A stretch of 64,000 nt of DNA from Siphonodentalium dalli (GCA_032622095.1 CP136067.1:180702556-180766555), one strand, 5' to 3'. Positions 44,229 through 56,478 are shown, counted from the stretch's first letter. Made by a program: numbers and translations. Notes: generated by a model from the sequence alone, not told the origin.

Positions 44229-44835
44229 TCTATTATATATTAAATCTGTTTGTGAGTCTGTGTGTCTGTGTGTGTGTTCGCGATGAACTCGAAAACGGCC
44301 GACCCGATTTCGATGAAACTTGGAATGTGGGGGGATTTTCGGCCGGGGGGTGGCATGGGCCTAGTAATTTGTCCGTACGACGTGACCTTGACATTGAAAT
44401 TGGGTCATTTCAAAGTCAAACGCCCGAATATCACGGGATTTCGATGAAACTTGGTATGTGGGGGTACTTTCATATGGGGAGTCTCATAAGCATATGTATT
44501 TGCCCGTGCGACGTGACCTTGACCTTGCAATCGGGTCAATTCAAGGTCAAATCGCCAATTTTGATTGGATTTCGACGAAATTTTATACATAGGGTTACTT
44601 TTGTCCACTGAGTGCTTTGGACGGGTCGAATCGTGACCCCGATCTGACCTTGACCTTCAAAATGATCAATTCGATGTCAAATCGAGTAAAACCGGATGGA
44701 TTTCGACGGGAACGTTTGTCGGGTACTTTTGTCCGGGCAGTGTTTTGAACTGGTCAAATCGTGACCCCACTTGACCTTGACCTTCAAAATGGAAAATTCA
44801 AGGTCAAAGCCCGGACGAAGTCGGGTCACCTTCTA

Positions 44836-44836
<1 letters not shown>
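44229..44836 (+). mobile_element. Non-autonomous Helitron-like element, copy 2
   Basis: It starts TCTATTATATATTAAATCTG immediately after the CTAG of copy 1 and ends with the same hairpin, spacer and CTAG, followed by T. It is collinear with copy 1 throughout and of the same length (608 bp). The head-to-tail join without intervening bases is as expected for a rolling-circle concatemer. Confidence 0.8.
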
Positions 44837-44875
<39 letters not shown>

Positions 44876-44913
44876 TCATGTTGATAAACTAGTATTAGAC
44901 ATTCAACTTTCCA

Positions 44914-45769
44914 CATTCCTAATCGCTCCATTGACTGTAATACATTAAATTATTCCCTTTCCAAGTTGAGCTACAGTGTCATTGACACTTTCATTTGATG
45001 ATGTGTTTTGACAGTTACAATTCATTCTGGCTTTATCAGCTGGCTTGATTAAGACAAATGTCAAATGAATATGAACAGTTCTGTTTCTCAGAATAATGCA
45101 GAATGAATTGTAACCTACAAACGTCTCAAATAAATAAATGTGCGATTTCTTCACAGTATGTGTATATGTGCTGGCAGCGGTAAGTCCTGCGTAGCAGGGG
45201 GCTGAACTATGTAAGGGTCCTACGTAGCAGGGGACTGAACTCTGCATGGAGCATGAAACCCCCTTCGATGGTCGATATCGAGAGTCGATATCTGACCATC
45301 AGAACCAGGGGCATGGCGACAGGGGTGGGGTGTAACGCTATACCTATATATTTGGAATATATGATAATTAAGAGATATCTGCCTTTATATGTGTTCATTT
45401 GATGTTTATTTCCCCACATGCATAAGGGTACTGCACACTAAACTCGGCCATTAAATTGAGGGACATTTATTTCTCACACACTCACCGTTCGATGTGGAAG
45501 AAATCGGTCTCTGCGTAACATCCGGCAGTGCCGCTCTCGCGATCCTTTGCATAGCCAAATGTTGTGCGGGGAGATTAATAGGCACTGCCAATTGCATAAA
45601 TACCTAAAAATAAGTAAGTCCCCCGACATATTACACCGTATCTCGTGTTTTATTAGCGCGCGCACCGCGTGTATACTGTCGGGCAATTTCTTGATAGCCG
45701 TGGTCCCATGGACATTTTATTTATAGATAATTGTTTTTGCCGGTTTAAAAGTCGAACTGCGCGACCAGG
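44914..45769. other. No gene seen
   Basis: A 34-base block with GTAGCAGGGG(G/A)CTGAACT is duplicated at ~45183-45240 and resembles ~35440. Nothing else is recognised. Confidence 0.35.
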
Positions 45770-46008
45770 AGGCCGAGTCCGGTAAAAGGTGTAGTTGGGA
45801 ATTTCAATTTCGTTTTTTGTCTCTTAAATTATTATGCCAATAATGTTGATTTTGGGTTTGGGACAAGCTATGTCAATTACCAATAAAAGAAATTTAAAAG
45901 ATAATTTGTAAGTCTTATATTTCAACTTTTATAGATATTTTTCGTTCTGCAGCCCACTGATGGTTGTGGTTGGAGACGGTCGAGTCGGCCGCTGGTTCGT
46001 TAATTAGG
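45770..46008. repeat. Single arm of the 56731-57416 foldback family
   Basis: GCCGAGTCCGGTAAAAGGTG, TAGTTGGGAATT, CAATTACCAATAAA, GATAATTTGTAAGTC, CTGCAGCCCACTGA and GCCGCTGGTTCGTTAATTA occur in the same order at 56740-56945. The opposite arm is not present nearby. Confidence 0.6.
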
Positions 46009-46301
46009 TTCTGGTTGTTATTGTTATTTTAACGGAATTCTGAGTTGGTCATTCGCGAAACCAATATATTTTATATTCTATAATTACAATCATGGGTATA
46101 TAATATATTATATTGAGCGCGTTACCATTTCTGACTATGGTTTTCTTGTCATGGTCGTTTCACAGACGATGCACATTACCTGATTACCGAAACGGATTGG
46201 GTCTTAGAGAGAGAGATCGTATGTTATAAAGTTACGGAGGACATCCTCGGTTGTAAGGTCTTTATTGATGGTTTCGGAATCGGGATACCAGTGATAACAA
46301 G

Positions 46302-49040
46302 AAAACCCGCGAAAACAAAACAAAATCACATTTAATGTTCTAAGTTATTTCCTCTTGTATCTGTATCGGCATGCGCGCAGGATCAGTTCGGATGTGAGCG
46401 CACACTCCATAAAAAGAATCTTCGTGACAATGAACCCTCTCAATACTTTAGAATATAGAATTAACCTAAAAATAACAAAAACCTTCGGAATAGAGAACCT
46501 TCGGAATAGCGAACCTTCGGAATAGTGAACCTTCGAAATAGCAAGTATTCAGAATAGTGGACCTTCGGGATAGCGAACCTTCGGGATAGCGAACCTTCAT
46601 AATAGAAACATGTCCCCACAATTACACCGGTGAAGTAAACACATGTGCTAATCTTTGTGGGACTATCGTCACTCTATCGGTACGGTTTATACTCAAGTAC
46701 GAAAAAATACCTAACCATAATACATTCGCCCAGTGGATTATCGATCGTCCGCTCTAACATGAAAAACTGTAATACAGCTCACACCACATTGTGGCGTAAT
46801 AAGGTTATATTTCATGCCCCTGGATTCCCGTTCGATCACCGTTTCCATTGTTCTGACATGATCCTATTCAGTTCGTCAATTATCATATTGTGATCTGCCG
46901 ATATGCTGTCGACACCATGACCCATTTTATATTGTTTATCACACATACATCCCAGTCCGCGCTGTGTCATTCTTGACCTGATTCAGTTCAATACTCATAT
47001 TGTTCATGCACGATTCCTCTCTCCGAAGTCTCTCTCCGTCTGTATTTGGTCAAGTTCACCATTTATACTTTGTAACATCTGGATTATATAATGTATGTGG
47101 AATCATTAACGGGGTCAATGCTGGGATAATTCTGTGTTTGTACAGGTATGTGTTTCTTAGATGTGTAGTTGGGTGGCCGAAAGTAATTAACCGAAAATGT
47201 TGTGGGATTACTGTTTTGATATGGAATGTGCGGAAGAATTACCACCCATGACTGAATATGATTTTGAGATTACTGAAACGGTCTTACCCAGTTTAGTAGA
47301 TTCTCTGCAGTCCGGTACAAATTCTTTGGCAGGTGGATGGTTGTCAGTTCTTGGCTTACGGGGCAGGTCAAGTGACCAACTTTGAATGGGGATTTCCATG
47401 CAAATATTCCCAGCAAAATTTATGTATGAAGCAGTTGTCTGGGAACTAAAGCAGCAATATGATTGAACAGACCAAGTACGTTCTGGATTAACGTACATGA
47501 ACAGACATAGCATTTACCCGGCGGCTGGGCTTGGTAAATAGGTAAATTTTTGCTATATATTTATTTTTGAGAATTTTTTTCGGGAATTACAACACTTGAC
47601 CTAGTTTGGAAAAATCAATACAAAAAATAAAAAATATATACATTAAGGTTTAACCAAACCAGTCCAATATGGCCTCCAGGGATATGTTTTTCAAATTTTA
47701 AAATCGATAGAAAAGTATCAAAAACGCAACAAAATTCAAAGAAAACAACAATCAATGTATCATATGTAGTTAACAACACTATACTGGTAGCAGATATATA
47801 GCACATATTTACCAACCACTCTCTTGACTTTGTGCACACGTACAGACAAAACAGTCAGCTAATTTCCATAAAAGAAAGTACCGCAGGATTCAGGAGAACT
47901 CCATAAGAAACGCTTTGTTGAGAAATTCACATTTTATAGTAACAAAACGTATTTAATTGAAATTTTCAAAAGCCACGGTATGTGTTGTGGCTCATCTTCA
48001 CCAGAAAGCAAACAGCTTGATTTGACTATGACTGTAATTGTGCATGGTCAGATTCCCTCAGCAAGCCAGTTTATATTTTAACATGGCCAGCCTTGTCCAA
48101 ATCCCAATCAGGATTAATCAAGAGATTACGCAATGAATTCCCACCAGCAAGTTTACAATTGATACAGTCATTGCCAAATACTGCTGTGTGTGATATCTGG
48201 TTGTGTCATTTCAAAATTTGATCACTCGCTTAAAAAACATGAGAATTAAATCATGTTTTGTGCTGTAATATATGGATTTCTCAACAAAGCGTTCTGGACA
48301 GAGAACTCCCCAACCAGGATTCAGTTTTGTTTGTGGAAATTTCTCAACAACACCATGTAAGCGTGCACAAAGTCAGATTTCAGTTCGGAAGAAAGTATAA
48401 AATATTTCCAATTTCTGTCACAGGTAAAGTTTTATTTACTACATATAAGTGCAAACCCGAAGAATTTTATCGACGCTGTAAGGTAGTAGCATACTATCTG
48501 TGGGCAACCTAGAAAATTTGACTGGCTCGCTAGTCTACGGCCAGTGTTTTTAACTCCGCAAATGCTGATATTGGTAAGAGAGCCCGGGTATCTTCGTGTG
48601 GTTTCGGACATTATTACGCCACATGTGGTGTAAGTTGTCTTGGTAATTTTATTTTCGTGTGGACGATCGATATCGACTGGGCGAATGCATTATGGGTACT
48701 AATTAGGTATTTCTCGTACTTGAGTATAAACCGTACCGATAGAGTCACGATAGTCCGACAAAGATTAGCACATGTGTTTACGTCACCTGTGTAATTGGGG
48801 GACATGTTTCTATTATGAAGGTTCGCTATCACGAAGGTCAACTATTCCGAAGGTTCTCTATTCTGAATATTTGCTATTTCGAAGGTTCGCTATTCCGAAG
48901 GTTCTCTATTCCGAAGGTTTTTTGTTATTTTAAGGTTAATTCTATATTCTAAAGTATTGAGAGGGTTCATTATCACGAAGATTCTTTTTATGAAGGAAAT
49001 AACTTAGAACATTAAATGTGATTTTGTTTTGTTTTCGCGG
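46302..49040. mobile_element. 2.7-kb inverted-repeat element, ~430-500-bp arms
   Basis: The left arm (46302-~46803) runs CCCGCGAAAACAAAACAAAA, AACATTAAATG-type, TCTTCGTGACAATGAACCCT, a 16-bp tandem array GAACCTTCGGAATAGC (46485-46598), then CACATGTGCTAATCTTTGTG and TATCGATCGTCC. The right arm (48605-49040) is its inverted copy with its own array at 48816-48925. The ~1.8-kb interior has no frame with motifs; one at 47197-47385 is too short to call. Large arms with internal tandem repeats resemble Foldback-type elements. No clear target duplication. Confidence 0.7.
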
Positions 49041-49270
49041 GTTTTCTTGAGATTTAATGTCATTACGTGGGCCCATACCTTTGAATTCTTGGCATATAAT
49101 ATGAATGTTGCGGTATATATGGACCCTCCTGCATTGGGACATGACACAAGTACAGTTGACTTAAGTTCTGTTCTGTACGGGCTCCAATTTGGGGTTAAAT
49201 ATTTTAAGGGCCAAATTTAGAAATTTATGGGTCCATACCTTTGAACTCTGGGCATATAATATGAATATTG

Positions 49271-49555
49271 GGGGCATGTCTCTATTCCGAAGGTTCGCTA
49301 TCCCGAAGATCCACTATTCCGAAGGTTCTCTGAATGTTCGCTATTCCGAAGGTTCACCATTCCGAAGGTTCGCTATTCCGAAGGTTCTCTATTCCGAAGG
49401 TTTTTGTTATTTTTAAAGTTAATTCTATGTTCTAAAGTATTGAGAGGGTTCATTATCACGAAGATTCTTTTTATGAAGGAAATAACTTAAAACATTAAAT
49501 GTGATTTTGTTTTGTTTTCGCGGGTTTTCTTGAGTTTAATGTCATTACGTATGAC
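49271..49555. repeat. Extra copy of the right arm of 46302-49040
   Basis: The CGCTATTCCGAAGGTT array, TATTGAGAGGGTTCATTATC, TTTTGTTTTCGCGGGTTTTC and TTTAATGTCATTACGT repeat in direct order, ~500 bases after their first appearance. The GGGCCCATACCTTTGAATTC-type block before it is also duplicated (49069 and 49229), so a tandem duplication of the element end plus flank is likely. Confidence 0.75.
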
Positions 49556-50880
49556 CTTATTTCTCATTACATATTCACGCCACGCAGCCCACACAATTGC
49601 TATGTTTCCATGCGATTTAATGTCATTACGTGTGACCACACTGGAGGTCCGTGAACTCGAACAACGGTTGAGAACTCGAACAACGGTTAACATTGACGGA
49701 CGGAAAGTGTAATTTTTATGATATATACCCATGCAATGTGCCATAATTCAAATATGTTCCGAGTTCATTGTGTGCGTATATAATGGTTCTATTGCATGAT
49801 CGTCAAAACTCCAGCGTTTAATAAAATTTGTTTGTATATATGGGCTGATAATTGAAAAATATTCCTCCGACTCGAGTATATTTTCTTGTTCAATGGAACT
49901 CTACACAGTCGCCTGTTGACCCGGATAAAAACTTCCACCCATATTGTTTCAGCAAAAATATCCTCCTCGATATTCACATGCCCAACGTTACGCGTGAAAG
50001 TGGGTCACCGACGAAAACCCGACATAATCAACTCGAGGGTTGAAGCTCGGAATGAACTCGTACAACGGTTACTCAAAAATGGTTTAAACCACACACAACG
50101 GGTTTCGATACCACGCGCATAGGTTAAGCTTCCAATGGAATGTTCTGCAAGGTAAATCCTGCTGACGAAATTTGATGGCTAAATGGTCCATGTTAGTTGA
50201 AACCCCATCTATAACATATTGCATGCATTATAGTATGCCATCAACCGACTATTGTTGTTATATAGCACATACTTTTATTAACAACCAAATACAACTTGTG
50301 ATATTTTGAAGCAGTATTCTGCATCCTTCCTTTAGCATAAACATGTGTAGAATGAAACCCACGAATAGAATCGTATACATTGTTAAAAGCTCAATGTGAT
50401 TATACTACCACACTCATACTTTAATCTGAAATAATATCATCTCTGTGAATTAAATACTATTATATGGACAAAAAACCAAGTATATGCACACTTTATATAG
50501 CTTAGCACTCGTATATCATAGCGCGGATACAGCGCGGAAAGGAGGCGCCTGTCTTATTTCTTAAGCTGCTTTCACATACATGTACATGCGTTTAACACAT
50601 GCGTTTAAGTTACGCACGGTGCGTACACCTTTCAGATAAGTGCGTTGAACTATCCGTTAGCTTTCCGCATAACGCACGCGTTTCACACCCATGCAATGCA
50701 TTTAGCTCCATTCGCTTGTTCAAAATGGATTCATCAAAAGATGTAACCTTGTATGTAGAATCAATATTCCGAGCAGTTGTGGGCCGAGAATACTTGGTCT
50801 AATTATATTGTAGAATAATCTAGTCTAACCAGGTCTAACATGACAAAAGACACTTTACAACGGCATCAACTGTAACATTG
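49556..50880. other. No gene seen
   Basis: CGAACAACGGTTGAGAACT-type blocks are locally duplicated near 49655-49690. Otherwise there are no recognised repeats and no frames with motifs. Confidence 0.35.
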
Positions 50881-51275
50881 TAGTTTACCCTAGTACGTAC
50901 TTTCCATGGTACCATGGTAGTACAATGGTAGTTACCTTACAGCAGTGCATAGTAGTAGTACCAACTGTAACCAAAAGCATGATAGAGTACTTTAGTTCAG
51001 TGCCATGGTATAGTACATGGTATATATCAATTTAACGTGGTTGTACCATGGTAGTATACCGTGGTAGTACTATACTGACATGGTAGTACCAAACTGCCAT
51101 TGTAGTATCATGGTAAAGTAGGCCTCTACCCTAGTAGAGTTCCAATGTATCATGGTAGTTCCATGGTAAATATCACTTATCGTACCATGTTAGTACGACA
51201 CTATACCATAATAGTACCACGGTAGTACCATGATAGTACCACGGTAGTACCATTGTAGTAACATGGTATTACAAT
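50881..51275. repeat. TACCATGGTAGTA-rich degenerate simple repeat
   Basis: Words of the form GTACCATGGTAGTA recur about twenty times with varied spacing over ~400 bases. The core CCATGG is palindromic, so the tract can pair with itself in many registers. Confidence 0.75.
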
Positions 51276-52215
51276 TGTTCTCTTTTATATGGGAGTCTTG
51301 ATCTCGTCACATAAATTTTTGCATTTCTGGGCATCGCTCAATGCGTTCACACACCAATTTACTGATTGTTTAGTAAAGTTTTCCACTAAAATTAACGGAC
51401 GTCTTTTTATGCAGTTATGTGAAAGGCCCAGTGCTGACTCTATTGTTTAAACAAATGCGCCTTGTGTGCGCATAACGCTGAAACCCCTTAGGTATATAGC
51501 CTACTCTATGTCGACCATTTTATGGAGGTTTGATAATTTTTTCTAATATTGAAAACCGGTGTGCGTGTTATTAAACATGTTTGCTTAACCTAAGTGCGTG
51601 GTGTTCGAAACCGTTATACGAGTTCTTGCAGAAATAATACTGGATTTCAAAATGCATATCATATACATGCCTTTCATCTTGTTATAACATCTGGGTTCAA
51701 CATATAAGTATGCTGAGATACTAGCCTATTTTGAGACAAATAACATACATTCAGAGAACAGCCGACAGGGTGTCACCTAACGATTGAAATCGTAAACTTG
51801 GAAATTATTTAAGAAATAAGGTATATAAATCTCTTTTGTGACACGATTAAGACATTGTTTCGGCAATGGATTACTTCTTCCCATAGATGGTTCATTCTCA
51901 CACCTTTTTTAATTAATCTGATATGGATAATATCATTGTTTTGTTTAATACTCACCGATTTGGTGCAGTAGCTTCGACGTGAAAATAAAAAAAATGACCG
52001 TTGTACTTAGTTCGCGTAACCGAAGATCGAGTTCACGGATCTCCAGTGTGGTGACCTAATACCTCAATAATCTGAGGCAAGAATACGCCTGCTAAATGCG
52101 GATTATAATAGTGGGGCTATAACGCTTATGAATACTGGAGGCTATAACAAACTGCGCAACAGAATATCGCTGAATAGACGAGTATGAGATGAACCTAACT
52201 GTAATTGTGACTTTG
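51276..52215. other. No gene seen
   Basis: No recognised element or coding motif. Confidence 0.35.
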
Positions 52216-52345
52216 TTTAAAGGCCCACTTAAATTTCGAGTCATCGATTTTTTTTATAGTATATACGGTTTTAATAACAATTTATGCCATACAATTTGAA
52301 TAAAATACTATAATTCATCACCATTTGAAACGCAGAATACTTCTA
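52216..52345. repeat. TTAAAGGCCCACTTAA-type element end
   Basis: This is the inverted counterpart of 15878-15992: TTAAAGGCCCACTTAAATTT, CGAGTCATCGATTTTT, TTTATGCCATACAATTTGAA and ATAATTCATCACCATTTGAA. Only this end is present; a following Helitron-like unit may have replaced the rest. Confidence 0.55.
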
Positions 52346-52447
52346 TCTCCTAGTTTGAAACACCCTGAAACACATTTAAAAACAGCGTCAAGTCGTGCGT
52401 CGTATAACTAGCAATTAGCAACTAACATGTCCTCTTCGGCTTTCCAT

Positions 52448-52989
52448 AGATTTCAACGTAATCTGATACTTAGGGGTAATTGTGTCCGGGGAGTGTTTTG
52501 GATGGGTCAAATCGTGACCCCGACCTGATCTTGACCTTTAAAACAGTCAATGCAAGGTCAATTTGGGTAAAACGGACGAATTTCGGCGAAATTTTATACC
52601 TAGGGATATTTTTGTCCGGGGAGTGTTTTGAACGGGTCAAATCGTGACCCCGGCGTGACCTTGACCTTCAATATGGTCAATCAAAGGTCAAATCGGGTAA
52701 AACGGATGGATTTCGACGAAATTTGATACCTATGGGTGCTTTTGTCGGGGGAGTGTTTTTGGGCGGGTCAAATCATGACTCTGATCTTACCTTGACCTTC
52801 AAAATTGTCAATTAAAGGTCAAGTCGGGTAAAACGGACGGATTTCGACGAAATTTGTACTTTTCTCCGGGGGGGGGTGTTTTGGACGGGTCAAATCATGA
52901 CCCTGACCTGACCTTGACTTTCAAAATAGTCGCCTTTCGCTGGAAATCAGGTGGGAAACAGCCCGGACGAAGTCGGGCCCATCAGCTAG
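52448..52989 (+). mobile_element. Helitron-like element, 5'-truncated
   Basis: Four ~128-bp tandem units (TTTGTCCGGGGAGTGTTTTG...GGTCAAATCGTGACCCCG...TTCGACGAAATTTGATACC) lead to CCCGGACGAAGTCGGG, then CCCATCAG and CTAG followed by T. The 3' hairpin is identical to those at 44211 and 44819, but the spacer differs. No 5' TC end was found. Confidence 0.7.
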
Positions 52990-53194
52990 TGTAATAAAGA
53001 AGACAGTTTGAAGAATGTAATGTATAACACGAGAAGCGGGAAAACTTGATATATGGAAGTATGTAAATTTCCCACATGAAATTTGAAAGCTATAGTTTAT
53101 AGTATAATTATATTATAATTTATATTTATGGCTAATAATATGATCTTGGTGGCGTTACCATTTCTGACTATGGTTTTCTTGTATTTTGATGCTG

Positions 53195-53425
53195 CGTGGC
53201 AGTGGAATACCACCTGAGTGTGACATTTAGATATTAACTCGTTGACGCGTTCACGGCCGATGTTATTGACCCCTCAAAATTCGTTAAAATATCGTATTGG
53301 CTGAAAGAACCCGAGTGTCATCGTGGACATCTTGGCGATAATACCGTATTGACCGAGATACCCAATTAGTGCCTGGAGAATCCGGGTGCCCCCCCCCCCC
53401 CTATCTTGACGTTATATGGTAGCGC
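53195..53425 (-). repeat. Dispersed ~165-bp monomers, family D
   Basis: In inverted orientation it shares with 61572-61805 and 63200-63510 the blocks GAATACCACCTGAGTGTGAC, GTTCACGGCCGATGTTATT, ACCCCTCAAAA and ACCCGAGTGTC. A C run (53391-53402) lies within it. About 1.4 monomers are visible. Confidence 0.55.
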
Positions 53426-53471
53426 CAATTTAGAAACGTTCACTAGCTGGCTCGTCTACGGACGGTGTTTT

Positions 53472-53870
53472 TTAACCCTTTACCCAACATAACGGCCCTG
53501 TGCCAATGCATTCTCTTATATATGCGAGTCGACCATAGGTCGCCTCGCATATATAAGAGAATGCATTGGCTTAACACATTAAAATTATAAAATTGTTAAA
53601 GAATGTAAGAAAAAATGGTAAAAAGTGTTAAAAAAAGATTTTTTTTAGGCCAATGCATTCTCTTATATATGCGAGGCGACCTATGGTCGACTCGCATATA
53701 TAAGAGAATGCATTGGCACAGGGCATAACTGTAACTATCACAATGTGGTCAAGGAGCCGGTTCCAATGATATCCATATTTGTATGGTTCTATTGAGACCG
53801 ACCGAAGATATTTTAGGCTGTTGAAGCTTTATTTGGCCGGTTTTGGCCGGTTTGTTGGGTAAAGGGTTAA
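53472..53870 (+). mobile_element. Double-hairpin MITE, TTAA shell, full copy
   Basis: Intact TTAA ends and both hairpins, with the long right shell carrying a doubled GGCCGGTTTT block. Same orientation and near-identical to 2182-2571. It is inserted between family D repeat fragments. Confidence 0.88.
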
Positions 53871-54010
53871 TTGGTTTAGAGATCCCGGACGAACCAGGGT
53901 GTCTCCGTGGAAATTCTGACACTATGTTTTGATATTCTTTGATACTGAAATACTACCTGAGTGTGATCTTACAATATTGACACACTGGCGCTTTCATGGT
54001 CGGTGTTATT
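53871..54010 (-). repeat. Family D monomer fragment
   Basis: CCAGGGTGTCTCCGTGGAAA, ATACTACCTGAGTGTGATC and GTCGGTGTTATTA correspond, inverted, to blocks of 61572-61805. It continues the fragment interrupted by the MITE. Confidence 0.45.
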
Positions 54011-54059
54011 ATTTCATTTCATGGGAAAGTCACATTTGTAGCATACTCGACAAGGCATG

Positions 54060-54924
54060 ACAGAGAGTTAATCTTGTAAAGAAACACAAGTTCCGATTAA
54101 GCAGAAAGTCTTTAGAAACCGTATATGTTTCATTCATTCGCCCAATACTGGAATATGCATCTCCTGTTTGGGATAACATTCCGAAATACATGAGCAATCG
54201 CATTGAAGATATTCAGTACGAAATGACACGAGTTGTAACTGGGGCAACTAGAAGTACTAGCGACCTTAACTTGTTACTTGAAACTGGATGGGAAACACTT
54301 GCATCACGAAGAAGTAAACAGAAATTAATTCAATTTTACAAGATGACAAGAAAAACAAATTCATCCTATTTATCCAATATGATTCCGCTATTTTTCTATT
54401 TTGTCGTCTGGTTATAATTTTAGGCATGCTAGTATTCATCCACCTGACAGCAATAGGAATGCGTATATGGACACTTTTCTACCGTCAACTACACGCGCTT
54501 GGAATAGTTTACCCGACTCAGTAAAGATGACCCCTTCGTTGAAAGAATTTCAACGGACCCTAAATGTTGATCGTGCAAAAATAGCCAAATTTTACTATCA
54601 AAGTTACTCCAGGAAAGCACAAGTTTATCATACTAGAATTAGATTAGGCTATGGTAACCTGAATAGAGACCTCGTCGTAAATCACTTGAAAGATTCTCCG
54701 TTTTGTTTCTGTGGTGAATTTGAAATTGAATCGGCATACCACTTCTTTTTTCATTGTCCTCTATATATTCAAGAGAGAGAATAGAGCCATTGGCCGCTCT
54801 GCCAACAAGCAGAATATCAATTGATATCCTAGTATACGGCTCAAGTGAACTTTCTGATCATTTAAATTCTCAGTTCTTTGTTGCCGTACAGAAGTTCATT
54901 TTACAAACTCGGCGTTTATCATAA
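54060..54924 (+). pseudogene. LINE 3' fragment (RT thumb to C terminus)
   Basis: Translation begins KKHKFRLSRKSLETVYVSF, RPILEYASPVWDN and RVVTGATRSTSDLNLL, equivalent to the region after motif C in the 21-24 kb LINE. A frameshift near 54390 leads to GYNFRHASIHPP and TTRAWNSLPDSVK (intact WNSLP). FCFCGEFEIESAYHFFFHC follows, then a stop/shift at ~54782, and SIDILVYGSSELSD, ending at TAA 54922-54924. The endonuclease and RT palm are absent: a 5'-truncated, frameshifted copy of a related but not identical family. Confidence 0.8.
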
Positions 54925-56033
54925 CTGTGATGAGTCGTCCGATCACCGGGCCACGCAATACACAACTAGATGTAATTATGTATTTGTTTTATCACATTAT
55001 CTGCATTGTGTGCTCTGGTAGGGTCGACTCATCATTTCTCAATGGAATTTTAATTAAATGAAATTTAATAATTTCCAATCGAGGGCCAATCATTCTTCGT
55101 GTCACTGGGCCACTCTCCATGCAATTGAGTCACTGTTTCATTATATAATGCTAAAGTACGGTTCTAACCAATCACTTTAATATTAATTAACAATACAAGT
55201 AGGTTGACTGTTTTTTCGCATTTCCTCCATGTGGGCCGCGATGCGTTTCAATTTGATTTTGAATTTTCCATGGTTCGTAAACAGAATATGTTATAAATAT
55301 CAAAGTTGTGTAACTAAAAATATATACGGTACTTCGCTTCACACCCCTCTTTCATTTTGGCTGATGTATATATGGTATACAATAACAATTAACTTGACAA
55401 ACGTTCTTCCTTCCTGCACTCTACCCCTCTACCCCATCCTTGAACAATATTTTTTTCGGATCTAACATGTTATCCCCGTCTGCTAAATTTACCCTATATG
55501 GTATCTATTCTGATACCAAGCGTAAACTTCTTATTCCGAGGAAAAGACTTGATAAAAGCCTTTCAGGCTTGTTGTCTAATCCCCGTTTTTGAACATGTGT
55601 TGTAAATTATGTCAATTTGTTTGTATGTGTTAAATGTTCTGTTCTAAAATTAAATATTGTTTACACTAACACCTCAAAATCGTACAATTCAAATATAGAC
55701 TTTCCTTCTTCTACGGCAGGTTTTATCAACCTCGAAAAAAATCTGTATTGGCTACGAGTGCCCGGGCGTCTCCGTGGGCGTTCAGGCAGTATATCTTGAT
55801 GTAGTTAAAGTTTGGTAGCGGGATACATGTACTACCAGAGTACAACCTGCGAAACTTAAAACACTACATCCCTAGCATCGGATTTATTCACCCTTCAAAT
55901 GCCAGTAATGACTATAAAGACTTTTCGGATATGCCATAGGCTAAGATTGAGTGGAATCTAACAGAAAATGAAATATACAGTCTATCTCACAGAGTCGCCA
56001 GTGTTAGGAATTGGAGAAGACTCTTGGCAATAT
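54925..56033. other. No gene; one family D fragment
   Basis: Bases ~55740-55800 (GCCCGGGCGTCTCCGTGGGC) resemble family D monomers. Frames near 55229 and 55617 have no motif. Confidence 0.35.
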
Positions 56034-56478
56034 TCGCCCCTGACCGTATATACATATCGTGATTTATTCGCCCCTGACCGTATATTCGCCCCTGACCGTA
56101 TATACATATCGTGATTTATTCGCCCCTGACCGTATATACATATCGTGATTTATTCGCCCCTGACCGTATATTCGCCCCTGACCGTATATACATATCGTGA
56201 TTTATTCGCCCCTGACCGTATATTCGCCCCTGGCCGTATATACATATCGTGATTTATTCGCCCCTGACCGTATATACATATCGTGATTTATTCGCCCCTG
56301 TCCGTATATTCGCCACTGACCGTATATACATATCGTGATTTATTCGCCCCTGACCGTATATTCGCCCCTGACCGTATATACATATCGTGATTTATTCGCC
56401 CCTGACCGTATATACATATCGTGATTTATTCGCCCCTGACCGTATATTCGCCCCTGACCGTATATACATATCGTGATT
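56034..56478. repeat. 18/34-bp two-unit minisatellite
   Basis: Unit A is TTCGCCCCTGACCGTATA (18 bp). Unit B is A followed by TACATATCGTGATTTA (34 bp). They alternate irregularly (B, A, B, B, A, B ...) for about 16 units with very few substitutions, suggesting recent unequal exchange. Confidence 0.9.

Larger units (their letters stand above)
43578..44913. repeat. Inverted repeat enclosing two Helitron-like units
   Basis: The 43 bases at 43578-43620 (TGGAAAGTTGAATGTCTAAT...CATGAAGATA) are repeated exactly in inverted form at 44871-44913. The two Helitron-like elements and a TA microsatellite (44837-44870) lie between the arms. The arms look like a palindromic element with an AT-rich centre that received the Helitron insertion. 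Confidence 0.85.

Noticed and set aside
43634-44611. 136- and 174-codon plus-strand frames
   Set aside because: They lie in the Helitron-like units and their GTCTGT-rich starts; both copies give the same peptides in the same positions, so they follow from the repeat.
47197-47513. Frame reading EYDFEITETVLPSLVDSL
   Set aside because: It looks slightly gene-like in composition but is short, overlaps an open frame on the other strand, and lies in the interior of an inverted-repeat element. Insufficient support.
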